From Planctomycetota bacterium (GTDB taxonomy: Bacteria; Planctomycetota; Phycisphaerae; Phycisphaerales; Phycisphaeraceae), in NCBI GenBank assembly GCA_021413865.1, contig JAIOPN010000016.1:62001-126000 (forward strand): a DNA stretch of 64,000 nt, written 5' to 3'. Position 1 is the first letter of the stretch. Each line of letters begins with the position of its first letter. The notes beneath the pieces are model-generated. The model worked only from the letters and a program-made list of their open reading frames with translations, was not told the origin of the DNA and did no database searches. Made by a program: the position numbers and the translations under genes. Shown piece after piece: positions 53,461 through 61,747 of the stretch.

Positions 53461-53544
53461 CGGACGAGCCGCGACCGTGAGAGAGCGGTCTGTGATGGGG
53501 TGATTCCCGGAGAAGACCGCTCTCTCACGGTCGCGGCTCGTCCG
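53461..53544. repeat. Perfect 31-bp inverted repeat
   Basis: Arms 53461-53491 and 53514-53544 are perfect reverse complements (CGGACGAGCCGCGACCGTGA at the outer end), 22-bp spacer. It sits between the phage-module terminator and mqnD, close to the proposed right breakpoint. Confidence 0.9.
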
Positions 53545-53556
53545 GGGCGGAGGCGC

Positions 53557-54498
53557 TCAGGCGGGGTCGATGAAATCGACGCGGCCCACGTCGGGGACGA
53601 GGCCGAGCTTCGCCGCCTCGGAGAGAAGCTTGTTCACCGCGTTACGGCCGGTCGGGCCGTAGTCGAGCGTCCATTTGTTGACGTACATCCCGACGAAGCG
53701 GTCGGCCAGGTCCTTGCCCATGTCGCGTGCGTAGTTGAGGGCGAAGGCGACCGATTCGTCGCGGTGGCCCAGCGCATATTCGATGGAGTCGAGCAGCACG
53801 CGGCAGACGCGGCCCAGCGCGTCGGGGCCGGCCGGGCCGTTCACGAGGTCGCGTCGGATCGCGTTGCCGCCCAGCGGCAGGGGCAGGCCGCGCGTCTGCG
53901 TCCACCACTTGCCCAGGTCCACCACGCACTCGAGGCCGGACTTCTCAAAGGTCAACTGCCCCTCGTGGATGATCAGCCCCGCATCGAACTCGCCGCTGGC
54001 GACCGACTGGATGATCTGGTCGAACATCACGAACTTGTAGTTGGGGACGCGCTGGCCCAGGAGCAGCGAGAGGGCGAGGAAGGCGGTGGTCCGCTCGCCG
54101 GGGATGGCGATGCGCACGCGCGACAGGTCCTCGGGCTTCAATTTCGAGCCGCGTTTGGCGACGATCATCGGGCCGTAGTTGTCGCCCATCGACGAGCCGC
54201 AGCTCGTCAGCGCGTAGCGGTCGGCGACGTAGGGGTACTGGTGGATGGAGATGGCGGTGATCTCCAACTCGCCGCGGATGGAGCGCTCGTTGAGCGACTG
54301 GATGTCTTCGAGGACGTGGACGAACTCGAAGGGACCGGTGTCGATGCGTGGGGTGTAGGCCCGGCGCTCGGCGCCCGCCCCGACGGCGAAGTTCGCCAGC
54401 GGGTACCACATGAAGGCGTCGTCCGGGTCGGGGGAGTGGCCCAGGCGGAGGGTGATCTTGGAACCGGGGACGGCACGGGTGGGGGGGGCGGCGGTCAT
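53557..54498 (-). CDS. mqnD: 1,4-dihydroxy-6-naphthoate synthase (futalosine pathway)
   Basis: 313 residues of the MqnA/MqnD periplasmic-binding-like fold: LGHSPDPDDAFMWYPLAN at the N-terminus (MqnD type), ITAISIHQYPYVADRYAL near 90, SCGSSMGDNYGPMIVA near 110, GERTTAFLALSLLLG near 140, and IIHEGQLTF near 190. It converts cyclic de-hypoxanthine futalosine to dihydroxynaphthoate for menaquinone. Standard planctomycete menaquinone route. Other mqn genes are not in the window. Confidence 0.82.
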   Translation of the reverse strand: MTAAPPTRAVPGSKITLRLGHSPDPDDAFMWYPLANFAVGAGAERRAYTPRIDTGPFEFVHVLEDIQSLNERSIRGELEITAISIHQYPYVADRYALTSCGSSMGDNYGPMIVAKRGSKLKPEDLSRVRIAIPGERTTAFLALSLLLGQRVPNYKFVMFDQIIQSVASGEFDAGLIIHEGQLTFEKSGLECVVDLGKWWTQTRGLPLPLGGNAIRRDLVNGPAGPDALGRVCRVLLDSIEYALGHRDESVAFALNYARDMGKDLADRFVGMYVNKWTLDYGPTGRNAVNKLLSEAAKLGLVPDVGRVDFIDPA

Positions 54499-54544
54499 GC
54501 GGGGATCGTAGCGGAGGCGCGGCGGCGTGTCATGGGCGGCGCAT

Positions 54545-54645
54545 CTCTGGTGGGGCAGGCGTCCCGCCTGTCTCTTTTTTTGCTTTGAATTTGGAATCCG
54601 GCCTGGGAAGGCCGGCGGCAGGCGGGACGCCTGCCCCACCAGAGG
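54545..54645 (+). repeat. R2 full element, copy A
   Basis: Inverted copies of GGCAGGCGGGACGCCTGCCC about 55 bp apart, with a spacer containing CCGGCCTGGGAAGGCCGGCG. It is nearly the reverse complement of the element at 59837-59932, so the 95-100-bp unit is the mobile repeat. Confidence 0.88.
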
Positions 54646-54651
54646 TGAACG

Positions 54652-55341
54652 TCAGCGGATGTACACCGACCTGCGGACGATCTCGGTGAGGAGGCGTTCC
54701 TCGAGGTAGGGGTCGCGGCCGGTGGGGAACCAGTAGGAGGGTGGGATGCCGCGGGCGACGAGCTCGCCGGGCGGGCCGTGGAGGTTGCTCACCATGCCCG
54801 AGCCGCGGGTGGTGCCGTTGAGGCGGCGGGTGGTGGATTGGAACTGCTCGATCTGCACCTCGACGGTGAGCAGGTAGGTGCCCACGCCGTCGGGCTGTGT
54901 CGCGGCGGCGGCCGGCTGGGTGGCGGGGGAATCGGGGCCGGGGGCGACCGTCACGAGTTTCTCGGGCAGCCGGCCGGAGGGGAGATCGACGGAGGGCACG
55001 GCGGGGCCGGGCTCGGCGACGGGCTCGATGCTCACGCGCACCACGCGGCGCGTCTTGTTCATCGTGGAGCTCATCGCCTGGTAGAGCGTGGTGTTCGAGT
55101 GCTTCCAGGGTTCAATGACGGCGGGGGAGACCTGCGGGGGCGTGCTGATCTCGCCGAAGCGGTGGTCGCGGCGCTCGATGGTGAAGCCGTATTCACGGAG
55201 CACGGCCTCGGAGGCGAGGAACATGCGAGTGTATTCCGCGCGGTCGATCTCGACGGGGTTGTGCAGGTTCGGCGCCGCCGAGCAGCCGGCGAGCGTGACG
55301 CCCAGGCAGGAGAGCAGAAGGAGGATGGCGGCGCGGGTCAT
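54652..55341 (-). CDS. Predicted lipoprotein, unknown function
   Basis: 229 residues with signal and lipobox LAGCS (Cys about residue 20). The mature part starts NLHNPVEIDRAEYTRMFLASEAVLREYGF and ends with PYLEERLLTEIVRRSVYIR, with an ATQPAAAATQ low-complexity linker. The pattern resembles planctomycete outer-surface lipoproteins but no family is recognised. Start ATG 55341. Confidence 0.65.
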   Translation of the reverse strand: MTRAAILLLLSCLGVTLAGCSAAPNLHNPVEIDRAEYTRMFLASEAVLREYGFTIERRDHRFGEISTPPQVSPAVIEPWKHSNTTLYQAMSSTMNKTRRVVRVSIEPVAEPGPAVPSVDLPSGRLPEKLVTVAPGPDSPATQPAAAATQPDGVGTYLLTVEVQIEQFQSTTRRLNGTTRGSGMVSNLHGPPGELVARGIPPSYWFPTGRDPYLEERLLTEIVRRSVYIR

Positions 55342-55375
55342 GCGGGGCAGTCTAGCATCACGGTGGTTTTTCCGC

Positions 55376-55631
55376 CCCATAGCCCCCGGCTCCGCCGGGG
55401 GGTTCCGCGCGCGATCACCGTCAAACGCAAACGCGCCGCGGGTGTGTTGATCCAACGAAGAACCCCCCGGCGGACAGCATTATTCATCGAGCAACCGATT
55501 GCGTGGCGCAAGTACTTACGTCTGCAGAATTCACGGCTGCACTGCTAATCCTCTCCCCATTTGGCGCAATCAACGATAAAACACGAGTAGTTCCTAAGGA
55601 ATGAATAATGCTGGGAGCCGGGGGCTATGGG
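55376..55631. repeat. R3 composite repeat, copy A with 117-bp core
   Basis: Ends CCCATAGCCCCCGGC and GCCGGGGGCTATGGG are inverted. The 117-bp core is 55484-55600. It is flanked by CAGCATTATTCAT and, after the core, ATGAATAATGCTG, a perfect inverted pair. Copies B (56812-56970) and C (61748-61970) share the core identically. Confidence 0.92.
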
Positions 55632-55638
55632 AAGAGAC

Positions 55639-56253
55639 TCACCGCGCCTCGGTCAGCGCCGGGGCGGGGAGGCCCAGGAAGTTGGCGAGCAGACGCGGGC
55701 CCTCGATTGTCAGGAAGCTCTCGGGGTGGAACTGCACGCCCTCCATCGGCGCGGGGCCGAAGACGCCGGGTTTGGCGCGGAGGGCCATGATCTCTTTCTC
55801 GTCGGTCCAGGCGGAGACCTCGAAGCGTGCGTGGTCGAAGCTGTCGGGGCGGATGACGAGGCTGTGGTAGCGGGTGGCGGTGAAGGGGTTGCTCACGCCG
55901 CGGAAGAGGGTCTTGCCGTCGTGGTGGATGGGGGAGGTCTTGCCGTGCATGAGGCGGTAGTTGCGGACGACCTTCATGCCGAAGGTGTGGCCCATGCACT
56001 GGTGGCCCAGGCAGACGCCCAGGAGTGGGGTCTTGCCGGCGAAGGCTTTGATGATGTCGTTGGAGACGCCCGCCTCGTTGGGCGAGCAGGGGCCGGGCGA
56101 GACGATGACGTGGTCGGGCTTCATGCCCACGGCCTCGGCGGCGGTGATCTTGTCGTTGCGGACCACGCGCAGGTCGAGCGATGGGTCCATCTCGCCGATG
56201 CGCTGCACGAGGTTGTAGGTGAAGCTGTCGTAGTTGTCGATGAGGAGGATCAT
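55639..56253 (-). CDS. trpG: Anthranilate/aminodeoxychorismate synthase glutamine amidotransferase component
   Basis: 204 residues, class I glutamine amidotransferase: LLIDNYDSFTYNLVQ at the N-terminus, VSPGPCSPNEAG near 52, LLGVCLGHQCMGH near 76 (nucleophile Cys), and VQFHPESFLTIEG near 172 (His and Glu). It supplies ammonia for anthranilate or para-aminobenzoate synthesis; motifs cannot separate TrpG from PabA. No trpE/pabB lies beside it. Confidence 0.9.
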   Translation of the reverse strand: MILLIDNYDSFTYNLVQRIGEMDPSLDLRVVRNDKITAAEAVGMKPDHVIVSPGPCSPNEAGVSNDIIKAFAGKTPLLGVCLGHQCMGHTFGMKVVRNYRLMHGKTSPIHHDGKTLFRGVSNPFTATRYHSLVIRPDSFDHARFEVSAWTDEKEIMALRAKPGVFGPAPMEGVQFHPESFLTIEGPRLLANFLGLPAPALTEAR

Positions 56254-56291
56254 GGTATGTGGGAGTGGTGAGGGAGATGGGATAAAGAGAA

Positions 56292-56311
56292 GACGCTAAG
56301 CCGCGAGCGGC
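56292..56311 (+). repeat. R1 hairpin repeat, copy 7
   Basis: Exact GACGCTAAGCCGCGAGCGGC between trpG/pabA and a lipoprotein gene, flanked by AAAGAGAA and GTAAGAGGG purine runs. Confidence 0.9.
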
Positions 56312-56320
56312 GTAAGAGGG

Positions 56321-56764
56321 TCAGGGTTCGGGTTTGGGTTCCGCAGGCGCTGGCGCGGGCTTGGGGGCCTCGGCGGGGGGCTTTTGGACGGGCTCGACGC
56401 TGCTGAGGGCGCCGTCCTTGTACTGGAGGCGGTAGCTCTTGCCGTTGGAGTCGGTGAAGGAGGTCTGGCCGGTGTAGTTCTTGGGGAGGTTGAGCGTGTT
56501 GCCGCTGGGGGAGGCGACCTTCACGCTGTCGGACTTGTCATCGGGGAAGAGGTTGCCGATGCCGTCGCCCACGGCCTTGAAGGGGGCGAGCAGGTCCCAG
56601 TCGTCGTTTTGTTTGCGTTCGGGCGGCTTGTCGAAGCGGGTGGCGACGGGTGTGATCGGCGACGGGCTGCCGAACGAGGTGCGCGTGGTCCGCTTCGTCT
56701 CGACGCAGCCGGCCAGCGCGATGGCGAGCAGGGGGAGGGCGAGGATGGATCGGGGCCGGGGCAT
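56321..56764 (-). CDS. Predicted lipoprotein, Pro/Ala-rich C-terminus
   Basis: 147 residues, lipobox ALAGCV (Cys about residue 20), then a polar domain with SFTDSNGKSYRLQYKDGALSSVEP and a PAPAPAEPKP tail. No family recognised. A longer in-frame form reads back into the R3 flank (MMNNAVRRG) and is not used. Confidence 0.65.
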   Translation of the reverse strand: MPRPRSILALPLLAIALAGCVETKRTTRTSFGSPSPITPVATRFDKPPERKQNDDWDLLAPFKAVGDGIGNLFPDDKSDSVKVASPSGNTLNLPKNYTGQTSFTDSNGKSYRLQYKDGALSSVEPVQKPPAEAPKPAPAPAEPKPEP

Positions 56765-56811
56765 GGGTTCATTATGGTAGCAGGGTGGGGAGGGGGTACG
56801 CGGCATTCCGT

Positions 56812-56970
56812 CCCATAGCCCCCGGCGGACAGCATTATTCATCATGTGCGGCATCCTTAGGAACTACTCGTGTTTTATCGTTGATTGCGCCAAATGGGGA
56901 GAGGATTAGCAGTGCAGCCGTGAATTCTGCAGACGTAAGTACTTGCGCCACGCAATCGGTTGCTCGATGA
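56812..56970. repeat. R3 composite repeat, copy B (C-terminus of leuS)
   Basis: Core 56854-56970 is the exact reverse complement of copies A and C. The left side has CCCATAGCCCCCGGC, GGACAGCATTATTCAT. The leuS reading frame passes through the whole core and stops in the flank (TAA at 56835-56837). Confidence 0.92.
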
Positions 56971-59771
56971 TCCAGTGAGGCCTGCACTTTTTCGTCGGCG
57001 CGGGCGGCGGTCTCGATGGCGAGGTTGTCGGCGTCGGACGGCACCGTCACCCGGCCGCGCAGCTTGCCGTTGATCTGCACGGGGTACTCGACCGTCTCCT
57101 CGACCAGCATCTGCGGGTCGAACGACGGCCAACGCTCGCGCGCGAGCGTGTCGGCGTGGCCGAGCTTCGACCACAACTCCTCCGCCATGTGCGGGGCGAG
57201 CGGGGCGAGCATCAGCACGAACGGCTCGGCGACGGCGATCGGCAACGCCTTGTCCTTCGCCTCCGGCGGGTACTGTTTGAGCAATTCGTTGTTCATCTCG
57301 ATCAGCGCCGCGATGGCGACGTTGAACGAGAGGGCCTCCATCGCGTCGGTCACGCGCTTGATGGTCTTGTGCAGCAGGCGGGTGACCTCCGGCGAGGGGG
57401 CGGCGTCGGCGACGCGCGGGTTGCCGGTGGTTTCGTCGATGAAGAGCCGCCAGACGCGTTGCAGGAACCGGTGCACGCCGATGATGTCGCGGGTGTTCCA
57501 CACCTTCGATTGGTCGAGCGGGCCCAGGTACATCTCGTAGAGGCGCAGCGTGTCGCAGCCGTATTGGTCGCACACCTCGTCGGGTGCGACGGAGTTCTTG
57601 AGCGACTTGCCCATCTTGCCGAACTCTTGTTTGACCTCTTCGCCGTTGTGGTAGTGCTTGCCGCCGCGCTCCTGGATTTCCTCGGCGGGGAGGTAAACGC
57701 CGCGCGCGTCGGTGTAGGCGTGGGCCTGGATGTAGCCCTGGTTGAACAGCCGGCCGAACGGCTCGGGCGTGGAGACGTGGCCCAGGTCGAAGAGCACCTT
57801 GTGCCAGAAGCGGGCGTAGAGCAGGTGGAGCACCGCGTGCTCCGCGCCGCCGACGTAAAGATCGATCCCGCCCTTCATCCAGTAGCGCTCGGCCTCCGCG
57901 GAGACGAAGCGCTTGCCGTTCTTCGGGTCGATGAAGCGCAGGTAGTACCAGCACGACCCGGCCCACTGGGGCATGGTGTTCAGCTCACGGGCGTAGCGTG
58001 TGCCGCTGCGCGTGACGTATTTCCACGCATCGGGCGCGCGGGCCAGCGGCGGCTGCGGCGGGGCGGCGGGGTCGTCGCTGGCGGTGGGGGAGAAGTCCGC
58101 CATCTCGGGCAGGCGCACGGGCAGCTCGCTCTCGTCCAGCGCGACGACCCGGCCGTCCGGCGCGTGCAGGACCGGGAACGGCTCGCCCCAGTAGCGCTGC
58201 CGGCTGAAGAGCCAGTCGCGCAGCTTGTACTGCACCATGCCCCGGCCCAGGCCGTTCTCCTCCAGCCAGCGCGTGATCAGCGCCTTGGCCTCGGCGGTCG
58301 GCCTGCCGTCGAGGGAGATGGATTCGTTGGCGGAATCGACCGCGACGCCCTCCTGGCAGAAGGCGGCGACGGTGATGTCGATCTCTTTGCCGTCGGCGGG
58401 GGCGACGACCTGGCGGATGGGCAGGTGGAACTGCTTGGCGAAGGCCCAGTCGCGCTCGTCGTGCGCGGGCACGGCCATGATCGCGCCGGTGCCGTAGCCC
58501 GTCATCACGTAGTCGGCGATCCAGACCGGGATGCGCTCGTTGTTGACCGGGTTGAGGGCGTAGCCGCCGGTGAAGACGCCGGTCTTCTGGCCCGAGGCGG
58601 CCTCGGCCTGGCGCTGGGCGTCGCTCTTGGCGGCGGTCTGCCTGCGGTACTCCTCCACCGCCGGCCACTGCGCGCCGCTGGTGAGCGACTCGACCATCGG
58701 GTGCTCGGGGGCGAGCACCATGTAGGTTGCGCCGAAGAGCGTGTCGGGCCGGGTGGTGAAGACGCTGATCGTCTCGCTGCCGTCGCCCGCCTCGCCGACG
58801 TCAACGCTGTCGCCCCGGGGCCTGGCGCCGTCGCTGAAGGCGACGTCGAACTCGACGCGCGCGCCGGTGCTGCGGCCGATCCAGTTGCGCTGCATCAGCT
58901 TGATCGCCTCGGGCCAGTCCACCATGCTCAGGTCGCTCTCGAGGCGGTCCGCCAGGGCGGTGATGCGGAGCATCCACTGCTTGAGGGGGCGTTTGAAGAC
59001 GGGGTGGTTGCCGCGCTCGGACTTGCCGTCGTTGGTCACTTCTTCGTTGGCCAGCACGGTGCCCAGGGCGGGGCACCAGTTGACGTTGACCTCCGCGAGG
59101 TAGGCCAGGCGCACCTCGTCGAGCAGGTTGAGGCGGGCCTCCTGGGTCAGCTCGCCCCAGGTGCGCGTGCCGATGGGCTGGCCTGTCAGCGCGGTCAGGT
59201 CCCGGCCCGCGCCGGCGTACACCAGCTCGCCGTCGGCGTCGATGAGGTACTGCTCGCTCTCGAGGCCGCGGATCAGCTCGGCGATGGGGCGGGCCTGTTT
59301 TTTCGACGGGTCGAACCAGGCGTTGTGGAGCTGGAGGAAAATCCACTGCGTCCAGCGGTAGTACTCCTCGTCGGTGGTCGCCAGCGCGCGGTCCCAGTCG
59401 TAGGAGAGCCCCAGCCGTTTGAGCTGGCGGGTCATGTTGGCGATGTTCTTCTCGGTGGTGATGCGCGGGTGGACGCCGTGCTCGACGGCGAACTGCTCGG
59501 CGGGCAGGCCGAAGGCGTCGTAGCCCATGGGGTGGAGCACGTTGAAGCCGCGCGTGCGCTTGTAGCGGGCGATGATGTCGGTGGCGATGTAGCCCAGCGG
59601 GTGGCCGACGTGCAGCCCCACGCCCGAGGGGTAGGGGAACATGTCCAGGACGTAGTACTTGGGCGCGTTGGGGTCGAAGCCCGGGTCGCCGGGGTTGAGC
59701 GTGCGGAACGTGCCGAGCTGCGCCCAGCGCTCCTGCCAGCGCTTCTCGATGGCGGTGAAGTCGTATTGCAT
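56835..59771 (-). CDS. leuS: Leucyl-tRNA synthetase with a repeat-encoded C-terminus
   Basis: 978 residues. Class I signatures: MFPYPSGVGLHVGHPLGY (HIGH region) near 43-60 and KMGKSLKNSVAPDEV near 685 (KMSKS). The CP1 editing domain lies around 230-430. The C-terminal domain reaches VQINGKLRGRVTVPSDAD and EKVQASL, but the usual final ~20 residues (G-K-T-V-x-K-V-I-x-V-P-G-x-x-N) are absent; instead 42 residues come from the 117-bp R3 core and its flank (HRATDCVAQVLTSAEFT...). ATG 59771 starts MQYDFTAIEKRWQ, the normal N-terminus. In E. coli the C-terminal tail contacts tRNA, so activity with this end should be examined. Confidence 0.9.
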   Translation of the reverse strand: MQYDFTAIEKRWQERWAQLGTFRTLNPGDPGFDPNAPKYYVLDMFPYPSGVGLHVGHPLGYIATDIIARYKRTRGFNVLHPMGYDAFGLPAEQFAVEHGVHPRITTEKNIANMTRQLKRLGLSYDWDRALATTDEEYYRWTQWIFLQLHNAWFDPSKKQARPIAELIRGLESEQYLIDADGELVYAGAGRDLTALTGQPIGTRTWGELTQEARLNLLDEVRLAYLAEVNVNWCPALGTVLANEEVTNDGKSERGNHPVFKRPLKQWMLRITALADRLESDLSMVDWPEAIKLMQRNWIGRSTGARVEFDVAFSDGARPRGDSVDVGEAGDGSETISVFTTRPDTLFGATYMVLAPEHPMVESLTSGAQWPAVEEYRRQTAAKSDAQRQAEAASGQKTGVFTGGYALNPVNNERIPVWIADYVMTGYGTGAIMAVPAHDERDWAFAKQFHLPIRQVVAPADGKEIDITVAAFCQEGVAVDSANESISLDGRPTAEAKALITRWLEENGLGRGMVQYKLRDWLFSRQRYWGEPFPVLHAPDGRVVALDESELPVRLPEMADFSPTASDDPAAPPQPPLARAPDAWKYVTRSGTRYARELNTMPQWAGSCWYYLRFIDPKNGKRFVSAEAERYWMKGGIDLYVGGAEHAVLHLLYARFWHKVLFDLGHVSTPEPFGRLFNQGYIQAHAYTDARGVYLPAEEIQERGGKHYHNGEEVKQEFGKMGKSLKNSVAPDEVCDQYGCDTLRLYEMYLGPLDQSKVWNTRDIIGVHRFLQRVWRLFIDETTGNPRVADAAPSPEVTRLLHKTIKRVTDAMEALSFNVAIAALIEMNNELLKQYPPEAKDKALPIAVAEPFVLMLAPLAPHMAEELWSKLGHADTLARERWPSFDPQMLVEETVEYPVQINGKLRGRVTVPSDADNLAIETAARADEKVQASLDHRATDCVAQVLTSAEFTAALLILSPFGAINDKTRVVPKDAAHDE

Positions 59772-59836
59772 ATCGGCATGAGGATACGGGATCGCCGCCG
59801 GGCGGGACAAACGCGCGGGGAAGGGATTGTGTGGAA

Positions 59837-59932
59837 TGGGTGGGGCAGGCGTCCCGCCTGCCGCCAGCCTTCCGAGGCCGGGTCTGAATTTCGCAGAAAG
59901 AGAAGAGACAGGCGGGACGCCTGCCCCACCGG
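59837..59932 (-). repeat. R2 full element, copy B
   Basis: Inverted copies of GGCAGGCGGGACGCCTGCCC separated by about 55 bp. Spacer resembles that of the 54545-54645 element in reverse. It lies between glgA-like and leuS genes. Confidence 0.88.
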
Positions 59933-59933
59933 A

Positions 59934-61739
59934 TTACTTCTTCGCCCCGCCGTTCCCGTTGACGGCGGGCAGGTTCCGCAGGCGCTCGAGCATCGGCAGC
60001 AGCGACTCGGCGATCACCTGGTCCCAACCCATGCGGGCGACGAGCGCCTGGCCGGCGTGCAGGAGCTTGTGCTGGCGCTCCTCGTCCCAGGGCAAACGGT
60101 CCATGATCTGGTCGGCGACGCCGCGCGCGACGGCTTCTTCGATCGCGTTGCGGTCCTCTCGCGTCATTTTCTTGAGCTCTTCGATCGTGCGCGGGCGGTC
60201 CAGGCGGGTGAAGTCGGCGACGATGACGTTGTGCGACCCGTGGCCGTGCGTCACGTGGTTGACGAAGCCCTGGCAGCCGCAGACGTTGGAGATGACGCAG
60301 AGCGCGCCGGAGCCCAGCGGCTCGAGCGGGCTGATGCCGAAGGGCTCGTAGGTCGCCATGCCGAACTCGACGTCGGTGGCGCGGCGGAGGTCGGCGAAGT
60401 CCATTTTCTCGGGCAGCCGTTTGCCGATGCGGGATCGCGACCAGCCGAACTGATTCACGAGGACGATCTGCACCGCCTCGTGGTCGGCGTTGAACAGCTC
60501 GGCGTCGTTGTGGATGTCGCTCTCGGGGCCGACCAGGTCGGGGTAGCCGGGCTTGTGGACCCGCGGCCAGCCGTAGTGCTCCTCCATGGCGGCGACGTCC
60601 TGCGGCCGCCGCGCCCCGCCGCCGCTGGTGAGGATGTAGAGGATGCCGGTCTTGCCCTGTGCGGAGAGGCGTTCATCCAGCGCGTGGCAGACCTTCATGT
60701 CGCGCCAGAGCCCCTTGCTGATGACGGGGCGGGTGACGTGCGTCATGAGCACGTCGGGGCAGTAGCCGACCAGCGCCTGGGAATAATCGAGGAGCATCTT
60801 GCGGCTGGCGTTTTTCTGCGCGGGTGTGACCTTCATCGCGGGGACGCCGTTGTAGACCAGGTCGATGGGGTGGTCGTCGAACTTGCTGTTGAGGAATTGC
60901 AACTCGTCGCGGGTGCGGTCGCCGACGGCGATGACGCCGTCGCACAGGTGCGACCGGCCGACCAGGGCGTGGCGGAAGAGGGCGTCCATGGAGCCGAAGA
61001 CGTCCTCGACGTAGAGCCCGTCGTCCATCGCCTGGTCGAGGACGTTGTAGAACATGGTGTCGTGGCCGGGGTGGTCCTCGACGATGCGGCGGGCGGTGGC
61101 GCACTCGTGGGCGTGGAAGACGGTGTGGAACTTTTTCTGGCCGTCGAGGATGGCCTTGAGCGCCGCGGGCATGCCCATGAACTCGTGGCTGAAGAGCACG
61201 CAGGGGAGCTCGTCGTCGTTGAGCATGGCGGAAAGGGCGTAGAAGGCGGGCTCGGCGAGGCGGACGTATTCCTCGTAGTCCCAGTTTTTTTCGTAGCGGC
61301 CGCTGTCCAGGCCGAACGTCTCCCAGAGGCGGAGCTTGAAGACGTTGAGCCGGTCGGGGTTGACGCGGAAGACGTCGATGAGGAGGACCTCGGACTCGCC
61401 GGACCTGCCCTCGCCGCCGCCGTCGTAGTGGCGCGTGCCGTAAACGATGGCGACGTTGAACGCCCACTCGATGGGCTTGAACTTGCCGGAGAACCCGCCG
61501 CGGTCGATGTTGTCGATCGAGCTGTAGAGGACCTTGCCGTGGTCGCCCAGGCGGTGCTCCGGGTCGGTGGACATGTGCGTGGCGGTGGGGCCGACGAGGA
61601 TGGAACGGCCGACGTGTTTTTGATACACGGGGCTGATCATCAGGCCCTCGAGCACGGTGCCGATGCCGCCGAGTTGCTCGACGGCCTCGTGCGTGACGTG
61701 GGCGAAGGTGAGCGGCTTGCGGTCGGGTTTGGGGGGCAT
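59934..61739 (-). CDS. Glycogen synthase-like glycosyltransferase (GT3/GT5 type)
   Basis: 601 residues. HVTHEAVEQLGGIGTVLEG at the N-terminus is the glycogen-synthase glucosyl-donor loop pattern (K/x-x-G-G); residues 190-200 SHEFMGMPA, then C-terminal GT-B features FGMATYEPFGISPLEPLGSGALCVISNV near 510-540 with the catalytic Glu (E-P-F-G-I-S-P-L-E). It elongates glycogen in the cytosol; a debranching enzyme is at 43.7 kb. The exact family (GT3-like or GT5) I cannot decide by eye. Start ATG 61739 follows the R3 copy C flank, which occupies its upstream region. Confidence 0.82.
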   Translation of the reverse strand: MPPKPDRKPLTFAHVTHEAVEQLGGIGTVLEGLMISPVYQKHVGRSILVGPTATHMSTDPEHRLGDHGKVLYSSIDNIDRGGFSGKFKPIEWAFNVAIVYGTRHYDGGGEGRSGESEVLLIDVFRVNPDRLNVFKLRLWETFGLDSGRYEKNWDYEEYVRLAEPAFYALSAMLNDDELPCVLFSHEFMGMPAALKAILDGQKKFHTVFHAHECATARRIVEDHPGHDTMFYNVLDQAMDDGLYVEDVFGSMDALFRHALVGRSHLCDGVIAVGDRTRDELQFLNSKFDDHPIDLVYNGVPAMKVTPAQKNASRKMLLDYSQALVGYCPDVLMTHVTRPVISKGLWRDMKVCHALDERLSAQGKTGILYILTSGGGARRPQDVAAMEEHYGWPRVHKPGYPDLVGPESDIHNDAELFNADHEAVQIVLVNQFGWSRSRIGKRLPEKMDFADLRRATDVEFGMATYEPFGISPLEPLGSGALCVISNVCGCQGFVNHVTHGHGSHNVIVADFTRLDRPRTIEELKKMTREDRNAIEEAVARGVADQIMDRLPWDEERQHKLLHAGQALVARMGWDQVIAESLLPMLERLRNLPAVNGNGGAKK

Positions 61740-61747
61740 GTGCTTTT

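Noticed and set aside
55484-55600. The 117-bp core as an integron attC site.
   Set aside because: I do not see the terminal RYYYAAC and GTTRRRY boxes in the right arrangement, and there is no integrase or cassette gene structure.
56785-56970. A 61-codon plus-strand ORF covering the R3 copy B.
   Set aside because: It has the same repeat-encoded end as IlvN but no ribosome site or conserved start; treated as part of the repeat, not as a gene.
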